A stretch of 64,000 nucleotides of DNA, taken from Siderastrea siderea (taxonomy: Eukaryota > Cnidaria > Anthozoa > Scleractinia > Rhizangiidae). The position numbers and the translations under genes are program-made. The stretch is from the NCBI GenBank assembly GCA_964030785.1, contig OZ034968.1, forward strand, positions 26,950,686 through 27,014,685. Reading direction: 5' to 3'. Shown one piece after another: positions 19,986-30,686 of the stretch. Below the pieces are notes generated by a model. It worked only from the letters and a program-made list of their open reading frames with translations. It was not told where the DNA came from and did not search any database. Each line of letters begins with the position of its first letter. Within the stretch, counting starts at the first letter, position 1.

Positions 19986-20509
19986 GAGAGTCGATACCTA
20001 TCAGACTTTTCCTAACTGGTTATGTGCTGACGCCCACCTTTAAAGATGTCAACAAGAAGTTTTCTGTGAGGTACTTCTTAAATCTTGTGCTGGTTGATGA
20101 GGAAGAGAGAAGATACTTCAAACAACAGGTATGCCTTTTTTACATCTGCTACGTACATGTAAACTCATCCTGGGACATTGATACTTCATCAAACATACCG
20201 GTCATGAAAGGCAGTGATTACAAATCTTGATATTTAAACATCTCCCAGCTTCTACTATCAGAAGAAGTATAGAGATCAGCGAGGGGATGTTGTTGGTGAT
20301 CATTCGTATTGAGGCTTAAAAGGTTGAAGTCTGTGACAGTCATGACAAAACTCCTCTTTATATAAATGTCCCTCATCTTCTCGTGCCTGTTTTTTTGGAA
20401 GGAAATAATCTTGTGGAGAAAAGGCGACTTGAAGAAAAAGTCCGGGATCCTAACAGAGAAATTAAAGCACTCAAGAGAGGAGAGCAAACCTCAAGATACT
20501 GAAGAATAG
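19986..20509 (+). CDS. VPS26: VPS26 retromer subunit, last two exons
   Basis: Exon at 19986-20128 (acceptor CTTAG, donor CAG|GTATGC) encodes ESIPIRLFLTGY and then LTPTFKDVNKKFSVRYFLN. It continues VLVDEEERRYFKQQ. The final exon is 20402-20509 (acceptor GGAAG), EIILWRKGDLKKK to TAG at 20507-20509; the intron is 273 bp, phase 0. These residues match the end of the second arrestin-like beta domain of VPS26 and its short variable tail. VPS26 joins VPS35 and VPS29 in retromer, which recycles cargo from endosomes to the Golgi or plasma membrane. Both exons are intact, so the gene is probably functional. The 19986 exon is phase 1 at its start; earlier exons were not found between 18.5 and 19.98 kb and must lie further left, beyond the transposon cluster or outside the window. 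A displaced 3' fragment remains possible. Confidence 0.9.
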
Positions 20510-21104
20510 AACAGATGTGCAGTGAATAGAAATAACAAACAGAATATAAAGAGTTTAGTTAGGGAGTGGGGATGGGGAGGGGGTATGTCACTAGTATGAA
20601 AGTACCGGCTGGAGGAAGGAGTTAAAGCCATCGAACACTGATGAATTGTAAGCTCATGTTAAGTTGACATTGATTATTCAGAGCGCTAGATCATGCTGTT
20701 TTTGATAATTCTGACAAGTAGAGTTGTTCTGGGTCTTTCCTGTGGGAACTGCAATTCATGATTGCAAAATCTCACACATGTCAATTTATATTTGTGACAT
20801 GAATTTTTGGGCCGTAACTTTGAATATGGTTCTATAGTATGTGGATGACACTTTGTTTCTTTCTACCCTGGAATGAACTTAAAAACCAAAGGAAACGGTG
20901 GATGATCTCTTTTTAGTAAGATTTATAACCATCGGTTTGGTTTAATTGCTGTAATCCCTTCGTTGAATACAAACATCTTGTCAAACCCACTGATTAGAAA
21001 ATAATTTTTTGCAATTATGGTAAGCAATGACACGTTGTCTGACGTAGCCTTTTCGACGCTGATACTCGATTGCAATTATACATAGAGGATATTACACGGC
21101 GGCG
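20510..21104. other. VPS26 3' UTR and downstream spacer
   Basis: Nothing coding is seen. A G-rich stretch lies at 20555-20587. No strong AATAAA occurs within 600 bp of the stop; GAATATAAAG near 20540 is the nearest weak candidate. Confidence 0.3.
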
Positions 21105-21231
21105 CGAAGATATGAATTTTTTTGAGTTGTAAAAACAATATTTAACGAACGAGCCCAGCGAGTAAAATATTGTTTTTTAAAATATTGTTTTTTACCACGA
21201 GAAAATAAAATTCATATCTTCATATCTTCCC
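21105..21231. repeat. Foldback element
   Basis: The outer arms GAAGATATGAATTTT (left) and AAAATTCATATCTTC (right) are inverted. The centre holds repeated AAAATATTGTTTTT words. It is MITE-like, with no coding sequence. Confidence 0.7.
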
Positions 21232-21628
21232 GTTTAAAAGTGGGAAATGGCGTCATCCTTATCCTCACTAGTGAGGATATGGAAAATACGCCACTCGAGT
21301 CCCAGGTAAAGTTTCGTATGAACTTCACGAGTGATCTATTTTCCACTAAAACACTCTTGTCTATATATATAATAAAAATGTTTAAAGTCGTCTGCCAGGT
21401 AGAAACAGTGACCAGGTCACTTTAGTTACCAAGCTCCACATGTGTAGACACCCATGAAACAAAGGAACAAGGCGAGAAAATCTGCTCCTAAAAATAAACT
21501 TTTCAAAATGATTAATTTCAAGCGGTGTGTTTGTTGATTGGCAGTTTCCCGCTCAGCCATTATTTTAAGCTTCCTTCCCCACCCCACCCCACTCTCAGTT
21601 TCTTGGCAATTTCGTTTTGTCATGTAAT

Positions 21629-21770
21629 ATATCAAACACGAGAAAGAGTGTTTCATCAGGATATCCAAACCCCGAGAAGTGGGTTGGAAAAACGAGGCGC
21701 AGCCGAGTTTTTTTGACCGACTTCGAGGTGTTTGGATACCTGATGAAACACTCTTTCGAGTTTTTGATAT
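21629..21770. repeat. Foldback element with near-perfect arms
   Basis: The left arm (ATATCAAACACGAGAAAGAG, then TGTTTCATCAGG) pairs with the right arm ending ACACTCTTTCGAGTTTTTGA. Inner arms at 21662-21685 and 21715-21738 continue the hairpin. It belongs to a larger insertion of about 295 bp (21625-21919) that is absent from the paralog at 26611. Confidence 0.8.
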
Positions 21771-22650
21771 GGCTTCTCAAACCATTCATAATCCTTGGAG
21801 AAATTCAAAGCAAAAGTTCGCAAAACTTTATGCTAATTAAGATCCGGTATCCAAACCACCGTCACGGTAGTGATTTCCTTTGTTTTCTCTTTATGAATTA
21901 TTAATGAGTTTGAGAAGTGTAGAGAGTGAACAAATTTTCCTTGGGCGTGTTAACCTTGCTCACGATGATTAGTATCCTTGTTCAAAAACTGGTACCATAG
22001 TCTTTGCACAAGGAGACTTGACATGGAAAAACTGGTCAAAAGCTGTTGTATATGCGAGAAAATACGGCATGAATGCCAGGGCTTTTCTCGCGCGCCAGGG
22101 TAGAGAAAATAAAATTGGTCAAGGAAAACGTGCTCTTGTGCAATCAGGTTAAAAAGTTTCGCAGCTATTTTTTACATGTAAAAGAGCGAACACCGCGCAC
22201 AGTTGTCCACACACAGTGGTTGTTGAACTGACCATTTGGCTACAAAACGTTATTTGTGATAAATTCTTAGTCATACTTTTTCATTGTGATGTTGCCGTCT
22301 TGCACTTAAAACAGATGAAAATTGGCCAAAAAAATTTGTTAGACACTAGCGTATGTCTAATTTTGCGGAATTGTATTTTGACAAGAAGACGGTCGCCTGT
22401 ATAAGGGAGGACGTCATTGGAGAATCAATTTACCCTGACGTGTTTGATGTTGTGCGTTGTGCGTTGTGCGATCAATTAGCACGCTATCAGACCTGCGTAG
22501 TTTGCCCAAACGTCGCTGAGATGATTGACATTATTCAAATTTTGTTGATATGGTGTTCAGAAGTCAGCCGTTTGTAGAAATTAAAAGATTCAACTTTGTT
22601 CTGTAAACTAAAAGTTGTTTTACTTGAAATTCTGGGTATATGAATAAATC

Positions 22651-22908
22651 ATGGCTTTTACAGTATTCCGGATTCTGGAAAGAGTACAGCGAAGCAGAGG
22701 AACAAACGTCTTAGCTTACTTCACTACAAATTACTATCAAAAGAAGCCAGAATTATCGTGGGCAACTTTACCTGAAGATGGATATGACTTTAAAGACTGG
22801 TTAAACGGTTTGAAAAGGAATATAAGTTGTTACCCCGCGATAACGGAAATTTTAATTCCAAATTCCAATTCGATCTGGAATCCGATGGCAACAGGTTTGT
22901 CAGTTTAA
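22651..22908 (+). CDS. Unrecognised 85-codon ORF in the left duplicate
   Basis: The product starts MAFTVFRILERVQ and contains the tryptophan-rich stretch LSWATLPEDGYDFKDWLNGL. I do not recognise it. The paralogous sequence near 27329 is interrupted by about 26 extra bases and frame changes, which argues against selection for coding. It may be a decayed exon or chance. Confidence 0.15.
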   Translation: MAFTVFRILERVQRSRGTNVLAYFTTNYYQKKPELSWATLPEDGYDFKDWLNGLKRNISCYPAITEILIPNSNSIWNPMATGLSV

Positions 22909-23634
22909 TTACTGTTGAGTGTCACTCTTGTTAAACAAAGTCGATTTATTTATTTGTTTTTTGTGTAATAACGGAAAATGAAGGAGTGGCATTGATGAGC
23001 TGCCAAAATTAAAAGTTCCTCCATCAGTTCAGCTGGAACGGAAGTCATAAAGAAAACCAGTCACAAGTCTACCCTTTGCCTCGTGCGATCGGGGCAGGGT
23101 GACGATTGGAAGGCCAGTTTCTCAGTTATTTGTTAATAATCAAACAAAACAAAAGGAAAGAAAAATTAACGAAACGTAAATGACCCAGTGAACATGGATT
23201 TTCACATGGGATTTTCAGTGTTAGAAAAATTAAATCATATAGTGACTAAATGTAGAAATTTTTCCTTGTTTTCTAGCACAGTTCTTACTTCTGGATCTAA
23301 CGCTTGGTACAGATGCAACACAGGCTTGAGTTAACCCACGATTCGTTCAAATTAGGTTGAAACTTGAAACGTTAATGCAATTCTGATCTCCCAAACTGAC
23401 TACTGCTATTAAAAAATAGCTCGTATAAATTTAAACTTTTAGATAATTCTTGCCGGCGAGGAAACATTTTATGGAAAAATGTTTTCCTAAATGTTTTTCC
23501 CGTTTAATTGCGCTTTTAAGAAACATTTGTTGCAAAAAATTCTGTCTAAAGAATTCTGTAATTTAAACAACCGCTACAGCCAGAACGAATGGGCATTTCA
23601 TTGAAATACAGAAAAAAGGACTACGAGTAAAATT

Positions 23635-23663
23635 ATTATTCGTGTTAGCCTAACACGAATAAT
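23635..23663. repeat. Short perfect palindrome
   Basis: ATTATTCGTGTTAG and its complement are separated by a 1-2 base centre. It lies about 30 bp left of the next MITE. Confidence 0.7.
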
Positions 23664-23693
23664 ACTTAATTAATTAATACTTAGTAAGTAACC

Positions 23694-23952
23694 GAATTCA
23701 TGGCAAGAACGTCGTGCTAGCCCACATATAAGGCACTAATGACATTACAATCCTATATGAATGTATACACCAGCTGATTAACGCACCTACCTCCACTAAC
23801 ACACACTTTCCTTCACTTGTACTCGCTTTCCTTTATTTGTACTCACTTCCTTTCACTTGTACTCACTTACCTTCACATTAGTACTTTATATGTGGGCTAG
23901 CATGACGTTCTTGCTCTATATGTGGGCTAGCATGACGTTCTGGCCGAATTCA
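23694..23952. mobile_element. MITE with long inverted ends
   Basis: The left arm (GAATTCATGGCAAGAACGTC, then GTGCTAGCCCACATATA) is matched inverted by the right arm ending ATGACGTTCTGGCCGAATTC. The right arm contains a 33-bp tandem duplication (TATATGTGGGCTAGCATGAC occurs twice). The centre is CACTTGTACTC-like tandem words (23815-23875). It is non-coding. Confidence 0.75.
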
Positions 23953-24257
23953 TAAATATGGTATTAAGAATTGTTTTGGGGGTAACGAGTTGAATACAGG
24001 TCTTTAATAAGTTGGTTTTGACGTACTGCCCTTTCTAATTTGTTATTCAAACCACGTACCCGATAAATAAGTCTTCAAACATTCAGTCACTTTCAGTTTG
24101 TTCTCTCCGTCATTCAAGCTGAGCCATTGCGAAGCTATTGCCACTAAGGTAAGCAATGTAGGGGTACAGAAACAAACTTAAATAGAAAATACCAGTCTGA
24201 GTGTCCTATACTTTTTGCTGTAGTTGAGTATCAGTCATCTACGGTTTATCCACCTGT

Positions 24258-24575
24258 ATGCACAGTGAAAGATGTTTTAAGGATGCGGTGTTTGTCTCAA
24301 CAGATGTCTCACCCAAACGGTTATTAAACTCGCTTCGTTCTTCAGTGGGGGAAATTAAAAAATACTCCCAGGATGTTTTCGTTTATAGATGTAAAGAGTT
24401 AAGTGTAGTAAAAGAGGTTTTTAGAAGGGAAAAAGGGGACTTTATTTTAAGTGATGGCAGGAGTGAAACTAAACGACCGGTTTTGCCAGCGCAATTGCCG
24501 TTGGAAATATTAACTGAATCCAACATTCAATGTATTTTGCTTCATGGCTTAGGCCCAACAAAAACCGAAAGATAG
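24258..24575 (+). CDS. Unrecognised 105-codon ORF
   Basis: A complete frame, MHSERCFKDAVFVSTDVSPK to LLHGLGPTKTER. No signal peptide, membrane segment or known motif is visible. It could be a lineage-specific gene, an old exon or a chance frame. Nothing in the flanks supports transcription. Confidence 0.2.
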   Translation: MHSERCFKDAVFVSTDVSPKRLLNSLRSSVGEIKKYSQDVFVYRCKELSVVKEVFRREKGDFILSDGRSETKRPVLPAQLPLEILTESNIQCILLHGLGPTKTER

Positions 24576-25345
24576 AGCAGAAGATTTTATTCTACAGATA
24601 GACTTAAGCTCTTGGAATTTCGAACGAGTTTGTAACATTTCTCCTTGAGATAAACTTTGTGTTTAAAAAGTCAATTTAAATTTCCTTTTGCAGAAAGATT
24701 ATTCGCGTTAGAAATTTACTTAGACAGGGCTTGTTGTTGTCAAGGTGTGTTGCATGGAAAACCGTTTTTCTTTACTCCGTTCTGTGTAACGGAGTTATTA
24801 GCCTTCATAATTTTTAGCCGCTCGCTCCGCTGAAGAAAATGTGGAGCCGAGGCAGGCAGCTGTACCCAAGCTAGGGAGTCGTCCGATCCGAGTTAAAATT
24901 TAATGTGAATCACTTAGGTACCCCTTAGGGCATATATCAAACAAAAGTAACTCTGTTTAGATGGAAGAAAGTTTTCATTTCTGAAAAAAAAGGTCACTGT
25001 GTGAATTCTCCCACCGCGAACAGTACTTAGTTTATTTTTAAGAACTTTTGGCAACAACTGTCAACATCTGTTTTTGATGACAGGAAATGAATTTTAAAAA
25101 ATGACGACGTTGTTTGTAGCGACATTGCTTTATTCAACAGCGTATGGAAAAAAAGTCTAATAAAAGCTTCAAAAACTCATGAATAATTAATGATCATTTC
25201 AACCAATTACATCACGCAAATGAGTCACGTGGATGCTTGTTTAAAACCGGTAATACATCAACAATCTAAAAAGCCTGGTGGCGGCATTTGATTTCAGTCC
25301 CAGGGGAAAGCGGGGCTGATTGTAATATACCTCATTACTATTCTT

Positions 25346-25413
25346 TATATAAAATGTTACCCTCATTAGTATTCTTCATATAAAGAATACTAATGAGGGT
25401 AACATTTTATATA
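25346..25413. repeat. Perfect palindrome with 31-bp arms
   Basis: Arms at 25346-25376 and 25383-25413 are exact complements around the centre CATATA. Perfect arms imply recent formation or ongoing correction. The right arm begins exactly where the Crypton-like reading frame stops. Confidence 0.9.
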
Positions 25414-25799
25414 ACAGAAACAATGCTGTGCAGCGTACGAGGAGGATAATTTTCCCCGGTATCTTTGCACACTTCCATTATGAATTTTGTTAACCAAAAA
25501 TTTAGCGACTCTGCCGTCATATCAAGCACGTCGGTTTCCAAGTCTTGAATTTGTGATGTGTCATTAGTACAACTGCTCGGCTCTTCAGAAGCTTTCTTAT
25601 TTACTCTTGTTGACTGCCATTCTGAAAAAATCTTCATAGCCCACTTATTGACGGAACATGTTGACTTTCGTACGGCATTTTCCAGCAGTTGTTTCTCTTC
25701 TTCAGCATTTTTGGGTTTGCGAAACGTCCGCTTGTGCTTCGAAGCCATAATGTTCTCATCGAGCTCACTATTGAATGAAGTTTCCACTATACAAATCAT
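25407..25799 (-). pseudogene. DUF3504/Crypton-type recombinase N-terminal fragment
   Basis: A minus-strand frame of 130 codons, MICIVETSFNSELDENIMAS to RTLHSIVSVI. The parts VNKWAMKIFSEWQSTR and LNFWLTKFIMEVCKDTGENY, then PPRTLHSIV, resemble the N-terminal core-binding region of Crypton-derived DUF3504 proteins (the ZMYM/QRICH1/KCTD1 relatives). There the pattern LNxWLxxFIxEVRKxDGxxYPPxTLY is typical. The catalytic domain is absent: the frame ends inside the perfect palindrome at 25346-25413. This lineage differs from the SANT-tailed recombinase at 1.7-4.4 kb. Inferred: a truncated mobile-element gene, or a short derived host gene. Confidence 0.6.
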
Positions 25800-26047
25800 C
25801 TAATCTTATAATTCTTTTCAGATCTAGCAGCCTGAACTAGCAGCACGGGAAAATGGTCCGAAGCTCATTAAACAAAACTTTTTATTCTTTTCAAAGACTA
25901 TAGGAACTACAAAACATGAAAGAATGTCTTTATATTCTGTGAGATCGATTTTGACATTCTCTTGATGAGACTATGGAATAAAGTTATAGCACGGGAAAAT
26001 GGCACCATTAGTTCATTATTCTATGAGATCGTTTTTTGAAGCCGTTC

Positions 26048-26139
26048 AATAAACTCGCAGATCGTGTTTTATCGGGTCTAAAACCACTCGGCTACGCCTC
26101 GTGGTTTTAAACCCGATAAAACACTCCTGCTCGTTTATT
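26048..26139. repeat. Foldback element
   Basis: AATAAACTCG...GTGTTTTATCGGGT and TAAAACCAC are matched inverted by GTGGTTTTAAACCCGATAAA and CGTTTATT on the right, around the centre TCGGCTACGCCTC. No coding content. Confidence 0.8.
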
Positions 26140-26587
26140 AAACAGTACATAAACCATTTACACTGGGTGTGTTCGCAAAGTTAAGTATTTTGCAACGCCC
26201 GAAGTTCGGCGCGCGTACACAGTCTTAAGAAAGCCAATTTTGGAAAATTTTAAGTGCGTCATCCGAGAATTATTTTGAGCACTGTTTTAAACTACGTGCG
26301 TTTGATGAACCTAAAAGCTTCTATTTTTCCGTGCTTAAAAAATTGTTTTAGTTGTTTAAACTAAGCCTATTCATAAAGTTATTTTCATAGAATTCAATGT
26401 AAGATTTCGCGTTCTGGTGACAAGAAAAAGCTGATACATTACGGAGCAAGGACCCAGAGGAAGGAATAGTTGAAGCCAACTCAGAAATTGACTGAAACAG
26501 GCACAACAATTATCGACGAAATAAAAAGAATATTAATTTCAGTCGAGTCAATATATGCGGATGAGGAAGTATTCCTTGTCAAGCTTC

Positions 26588-27905
26588 TTGGCAATTTCGT
26601 TTTGTCATGTATAGAGAGTGAACAAATTTTCCTTGAACGTGCTAACCTTGCTCACGATGATTAGTATCCTTGTTCCAAAACTGGTACCATAGTCTTTGCA
26701 CAAGGAGACTTGACATGGAAAAACTGGTCAAATTTTGTTGTATACGCGAGAAAATACAACATGAATGCCACAGCTTTTCTCGCGCGCCAGGGTAGAGAAA
26801 ATAAAACTTGTCAAGGAAAACGTACTCTTGTGCAATCAGGTTAAAAAGTTTCGCAGCTATTTTTTACACATAAAAGAGCGAACACCGCGCACTGGTTGGT
26901 GAACTAACCATTTGGCTACAAAACGTTTTTTTGTGATAAATTCTTAGTCGTACTTTTTCATTGTGATATTGCCGTCTTGCACCTAAACAGATGAAAATTG
27001 ACCAAAAATTTGTTTAACATTAGCGTTTGTCTAATTTTGCGGCATTGTATTTAGACAAGAAGACGGTCGGCTGTGCAAATTTTCATGCAGGGAGGACGTC
27101 ATTTGTGAATCAATTTACCCCTGACGTGTTTGATGTTGAGCGCTGTATGATCACTTTGCACGCCAACAGACCGCTTAATTTACGCAAACGTCGCTGAGGT
27201 GATTGACGTTATTCAAATTTTGCTGCTATGGTGTTCAGAAGTCAGCCGTTTGTAGAAATTAATGCTTCAACTTTGTTCAGTAAACTAAAAGTTGTTTTAC
27301 TTGAAATTCTGGGTATAAGAATAAATCATGGCTTTTTCAGTATTTCGGATTCAGGATTGGCCCTTTAGTTCTAGTTTTTGGCAACAAAAGAGTACAGCGA
27401 AGCAGAGGAACAAACGTGCGTAGCTTACTTCTCTACAAATTACGATCAAAAGAAGCTAGAATTATCGAGGACAATTTTACCTGAAGATAGGTAGGACTTT
27501 TAAGACTGGTTAAACGGTTTTGAAAGGAATGTCAGTCTCTACCACGCAATAACGGAAAGTTAAGAAAAAGCATAACGTGCTGCCAAAATTAAAAGTGCCT
27601 CTATCAGTACAGCTGGAACGGAAGTCGTAAAGAAAACCATACATAAGTCCTCCATTTCCTCGTGCGATCGGACAGGGTGACGATTAGAAGATCAGTTTCT
27701 CAGTTATTTTGTAAACTTAACCAAACAAGGAAAAGGAAACTGAGAAAAATTAACAAAGCGTGAAAGTGAACATTGGATTTTCAGCGTTCGAAAAATAAAA
27801 TCTTGTAGTGGCTAAACGTAGAAATTTGTCGTTGTTCTCAAGCAAATGTTTTTCACCTGGATCTAACGGCGCTTGGCACAGATGCAACACGATTCGTTCA
27901 AATTA
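26588..27905. repeat. Local duplication, right copy (paralog 21597-23340)
   Basis: Same order of blocks as the left copy. Here TTTTGTCATGT joins directly to ATAGAGAGTGAACAAATTTT, so this copy preserves the site before the 295-bp foldback insertion seen on the left. It also has many small indels. Confidence 0.85.
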
Positions 27906-27956
27906 AGTGATATATGAGACGTAAATGCAGTGCTGATCTTCCAAACTGACAACAGG

Positions 27957-28460
27957 GTCTGGAAGGGGGTCCTGATCCCGCATTCCCGCTCCTTTTTCAC
28001 GAGAATCCCGCATCCCGCACTTTTTTCATCGCTATCACAAATCCCGTTTTTTCTTTCCCAAAAATACATTAAAACAAGACTAATTTCTGCAAAAGCTAAT
28101 AAATGTAAGATGTAGATTGGCCCTTTCGATTGATATTTTGAATTTACGCGTATATTTTGAATCTACTACAAAAAAGAAATAGCTTTTCATACGTCATTAT
28201 GATGAAAGAGCACAATATGACAGCGTGATGGGTCATCCTGTACGCGTGCGCACTGTCCTTGATAGAAAGTTTACAGGAACAGCCTCGGCCGCGTCTTCTT
28301 CGTGGGTCGAATTTCCGACAAACAGGCAAAAAAATCCCCCATCCCGTTCCCAAATTTTGGCGAATCCCGCTCCCCGGGTATTAGACAAATCTCGAATCCC
28401 GTCAAGATATTTTGCGTTTTCCCAAATCCCGCACCGGGTCCCGAGAATACCCTTCTAGAC
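27957..28460. mobile_element. MITE-like element rich in TCCCG words
   Basis: Inverted ends GTCTGGAAGGG (left) and, as complement of the right end, GTCTAGAAGGG. Both subterminal regions are dense in ATCCCGC words. About 505 bp. No open frame looks real. Confidence 0.6.
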
Positions 28461-29149
28461 TTTGATTTGAGTGTTCGTTATGACAAAGGTTTTGCGTTTT
28501 GCCGTTTAATTCTTTCATAGACAAGGGTTTTGATGCGCGCCAATGAGGCTGAAAAAATGCCTAAATAATTTATCACGGTAAAACTTCGGCCGTTTATTCT
28601 ACGGCAGAGAATTCAGTCGATGTCACTTAATTTTGCGGAGGGCGCTAAGTTCGTGAGAAAGTGCGTTAGACAAAAAAAACCGACACTTTCTTCATAGATT
28701 GCCTTTCCCACGGACAGTGACAGAGGCGCTGCCGTTCCGCAGCTAAATCACTTTGATCTAAAAAACGTTATGTGTACGGCTTCGGGTGTTCATCTTTCTT
28801 TCCAAAGCCTTGTCACATAAAGAAAATTTTCCCTCTTGCGCTATGCAATATTTTGATCAGTGTATTAAACCGGCTCTTCGTTGGTTGTAGCGTGTGACGA
28901 GTGCTCAGTGTCGAATACACTCAAATCTTACCTAGGGTATCCCTGTGAAAAACGAAACTCTTGCGAGCAATTTCCCGTTCCCCACCCCCTTCATTTATCT
29001 TGTTTGTCGCGCCGAAAGTTTTCCGATTACCTGCAAGACTTCGGCTGAATCTCGGTAAGCGTCCCCTATTATAATAGCCTATTGTTCAGGCTATTGTTTA
29101 AATTTCATTGTTTTAAGTTGATCCGGTACAATAGACCATTTCTTGATAC
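28461..29149. other. Spacer without recognised features
   Basis: Moderate GC, no motif-bearing frame on either strand. It ends where the large segmental duplication begins. Confidence 0.35.
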
Positions 29150-29339
29150 GGTAGCATTAATTTTTCCATTATTCTATAGAAGATGTCTTTTCCACCGAGC
29201 TAATGGACAACAAGAAAGAAATCTTGGTTTCCATAGTATCCCAAATGGCTTCTAATGCATGCTGTCTTTGACGTACCGGGCATAAGACGTTTATATGCAA
29301 GAATAAATACAAAAAGCGGAAAACATTTTCTTGTTGAAG

Positions 29340-29385
29340 ATGAAAGGCGTTGGTGTTGTGATTTTGATTCTCGCAATTTTTAGAG
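29340..29385 (+). CDS. Leader (signal-peptide) exon, MKGVGVV type, copy A
   Basis: ATG plus 15 codons (MKGVGVVILILAIFR) and one base, ending at AGAG|GTGAGT, a strong donor in phase 1. The hydrophobic core fits a signal peptide. Phase 1 is the same as in the Ly6 leader exons at 31856 and 46434, so it could be spliced to a Ly6-type body exon. No such exon was found between here and 31856. Confidence 0.45.
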
Positions 29386-30093
29386 GTGAGTCCGTTAACT
29401 CTGAAATTTTGAACAATGCGTTTGGTTCAAACAATGTGTACATTCAGTATTGTGCACGTGTGTGGCTATTTCAATGGATAACATATTCAGTCTGAAGTAT
29501 CTCCTCCAGTTACGCCTTTCCCAGTTAGGTTCCGCTCAGTGATATAAGAGGGCCAATCATCAGTAATTTATTTGAAGCACCTGCCTGCGGACTTTCACCT
29601 AAGGAATAGGAACTATAGCTACTTGGGAAATTTAAATTGCGTTGGGTACTACTGTGCCAGTAATGATGTTGATGTGTCCATCTCAAAATGTGTGTGTTGC
29701 GATCCAGCCTAGTAATGGACAGCCGTTCTGCTAGTACATCTTATAAATTGCCATCTAAAAGATGAGTGAGAATGACAAAGGAATCAAAGCAGGATATTCA
29801 GCTATAGTGGGTAGCTTATTTTCATTTGTGGAGGACTGAGCGTCGAAGGCTTTGTTACCTTGTAGTTATGCTCTTATTTGCTAGGCCTAAAACACCGTGC
29901 ATTACAGACTTTCTCAAAAGTCCTTCGCTTCTCATTTCCGGTTCCGGTGGGTTTTTTGCGCTTCCAAAAAAATTCTGCGCTCGACTTGTAGGCAAGTCTG
30001 CGTACATTAGTAAGGAGGCTACTTTCTAAAGAAACTGTGGCACTACGTCGGTAGTGAAGTGAAACATAAAAATATGGACTTATCATTTGAGTT

Positions 30094-30225
30094 GATAAGG
30101 TAAATTGGCCACGGTAAAGAGACTCAAAAGCTGACGTTATGAACGTTAGCCCTTCGTCGGAGCGAAGGGCTAACGTTCGGAACGTCAGCTTTTGAGATTC
30201 TTTACCGTGGCCTATTTATCTTATC
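30094..30225. repeat. Foldback element, copy A
   Basis: A long hairpin. GATAAGGTAAATTGGCCACG, then AAAAGCTGACGTTATGAACG on the left are complemented on the right, around a CGTCGGAG centre. Present at the orthologous place in copy B (45113-45244), so it predates the duplication. Confidence 0.88.
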
Positions 30226-30488
30226 AATTCAGTTGTTAAATACAGTTTTCACATGGACCTTTCTTAAGTTGAAAACCTGTGCCTTTAGGCTATTTGATCC
30301 ATTGTGTTCCAGTGGCTTTATTTCATTTAACATTATGAGCCGGCTGAGCGAAAAAAACTCAAAATATTTTTCTTGCGGTTTCATCTCGTGTATGTTAAGT
30401 TTGGACAGACGCTTGTGTCAGCTAAGATACATTGGTATACACTGACGTTCAGAAAGGAATCGAGTACTTTGCGATTCAGCGGAGCTCA

Positions 30489-30686
30489 CTTGTCTGTGTG
30501 TTAATGCAGTACGCATCCTCGGAGACCCAGGGCGAGGGAAGTCGGAACAGGAGAAAAAAAAGTGGACAAGGAACATTCACTGAAGGGCAGCTTTTCTTCG
30601 CCCGCTTTTTTTTCGCCCGTTCCGACTTTCCCTCGCCCCACTATATGCCCCTGGGTCTCCGAGGATGCAGACAAGACACAGACAAG
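30489..30686. repeat. Inverted repeat found only in copy A
   Basis: The arms CATCCTCGGAGACCCAGGGC (left) and its complement near 30650-30668 are bordered by CTTGTCTGTG/CACAGACAAG. The interior contains GGCGAGGGAAGTCGGAAC and its inverse. Absent from copy B, so it was inserted after the duplication or lost there. Confidence 0.8.

Larger units (their letters stand above)
21597..23340. repeat. Local duplication, left copy (paralog 26588-27905)
   Basis: Shared blocks include TTCTTGGCAATTTCGTTTTG, AGAGAGTGAACAAATTTTCC, and ACTGGTACCATAGTCTTTGC. Further shared blocks reach the AGATGCAACAC word near 23310. Same orientation, about 5 kb apart. The left copy carries an extra 295-bp foldback insertion. 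Neither copy has a convincing gene. Confidence 0.85.

Noticed and set aside
29640..29712. A frame reading LNCVGYYCASNDVDVSISKC and ending CVCCDP before stops looked like the end of a Ly6 domain after the MKGVGVV leader.
   Set aside because: No upstream Ly6 cysteines are in frame, copy B has a deletion there, and the CN after the double Cys is missing.
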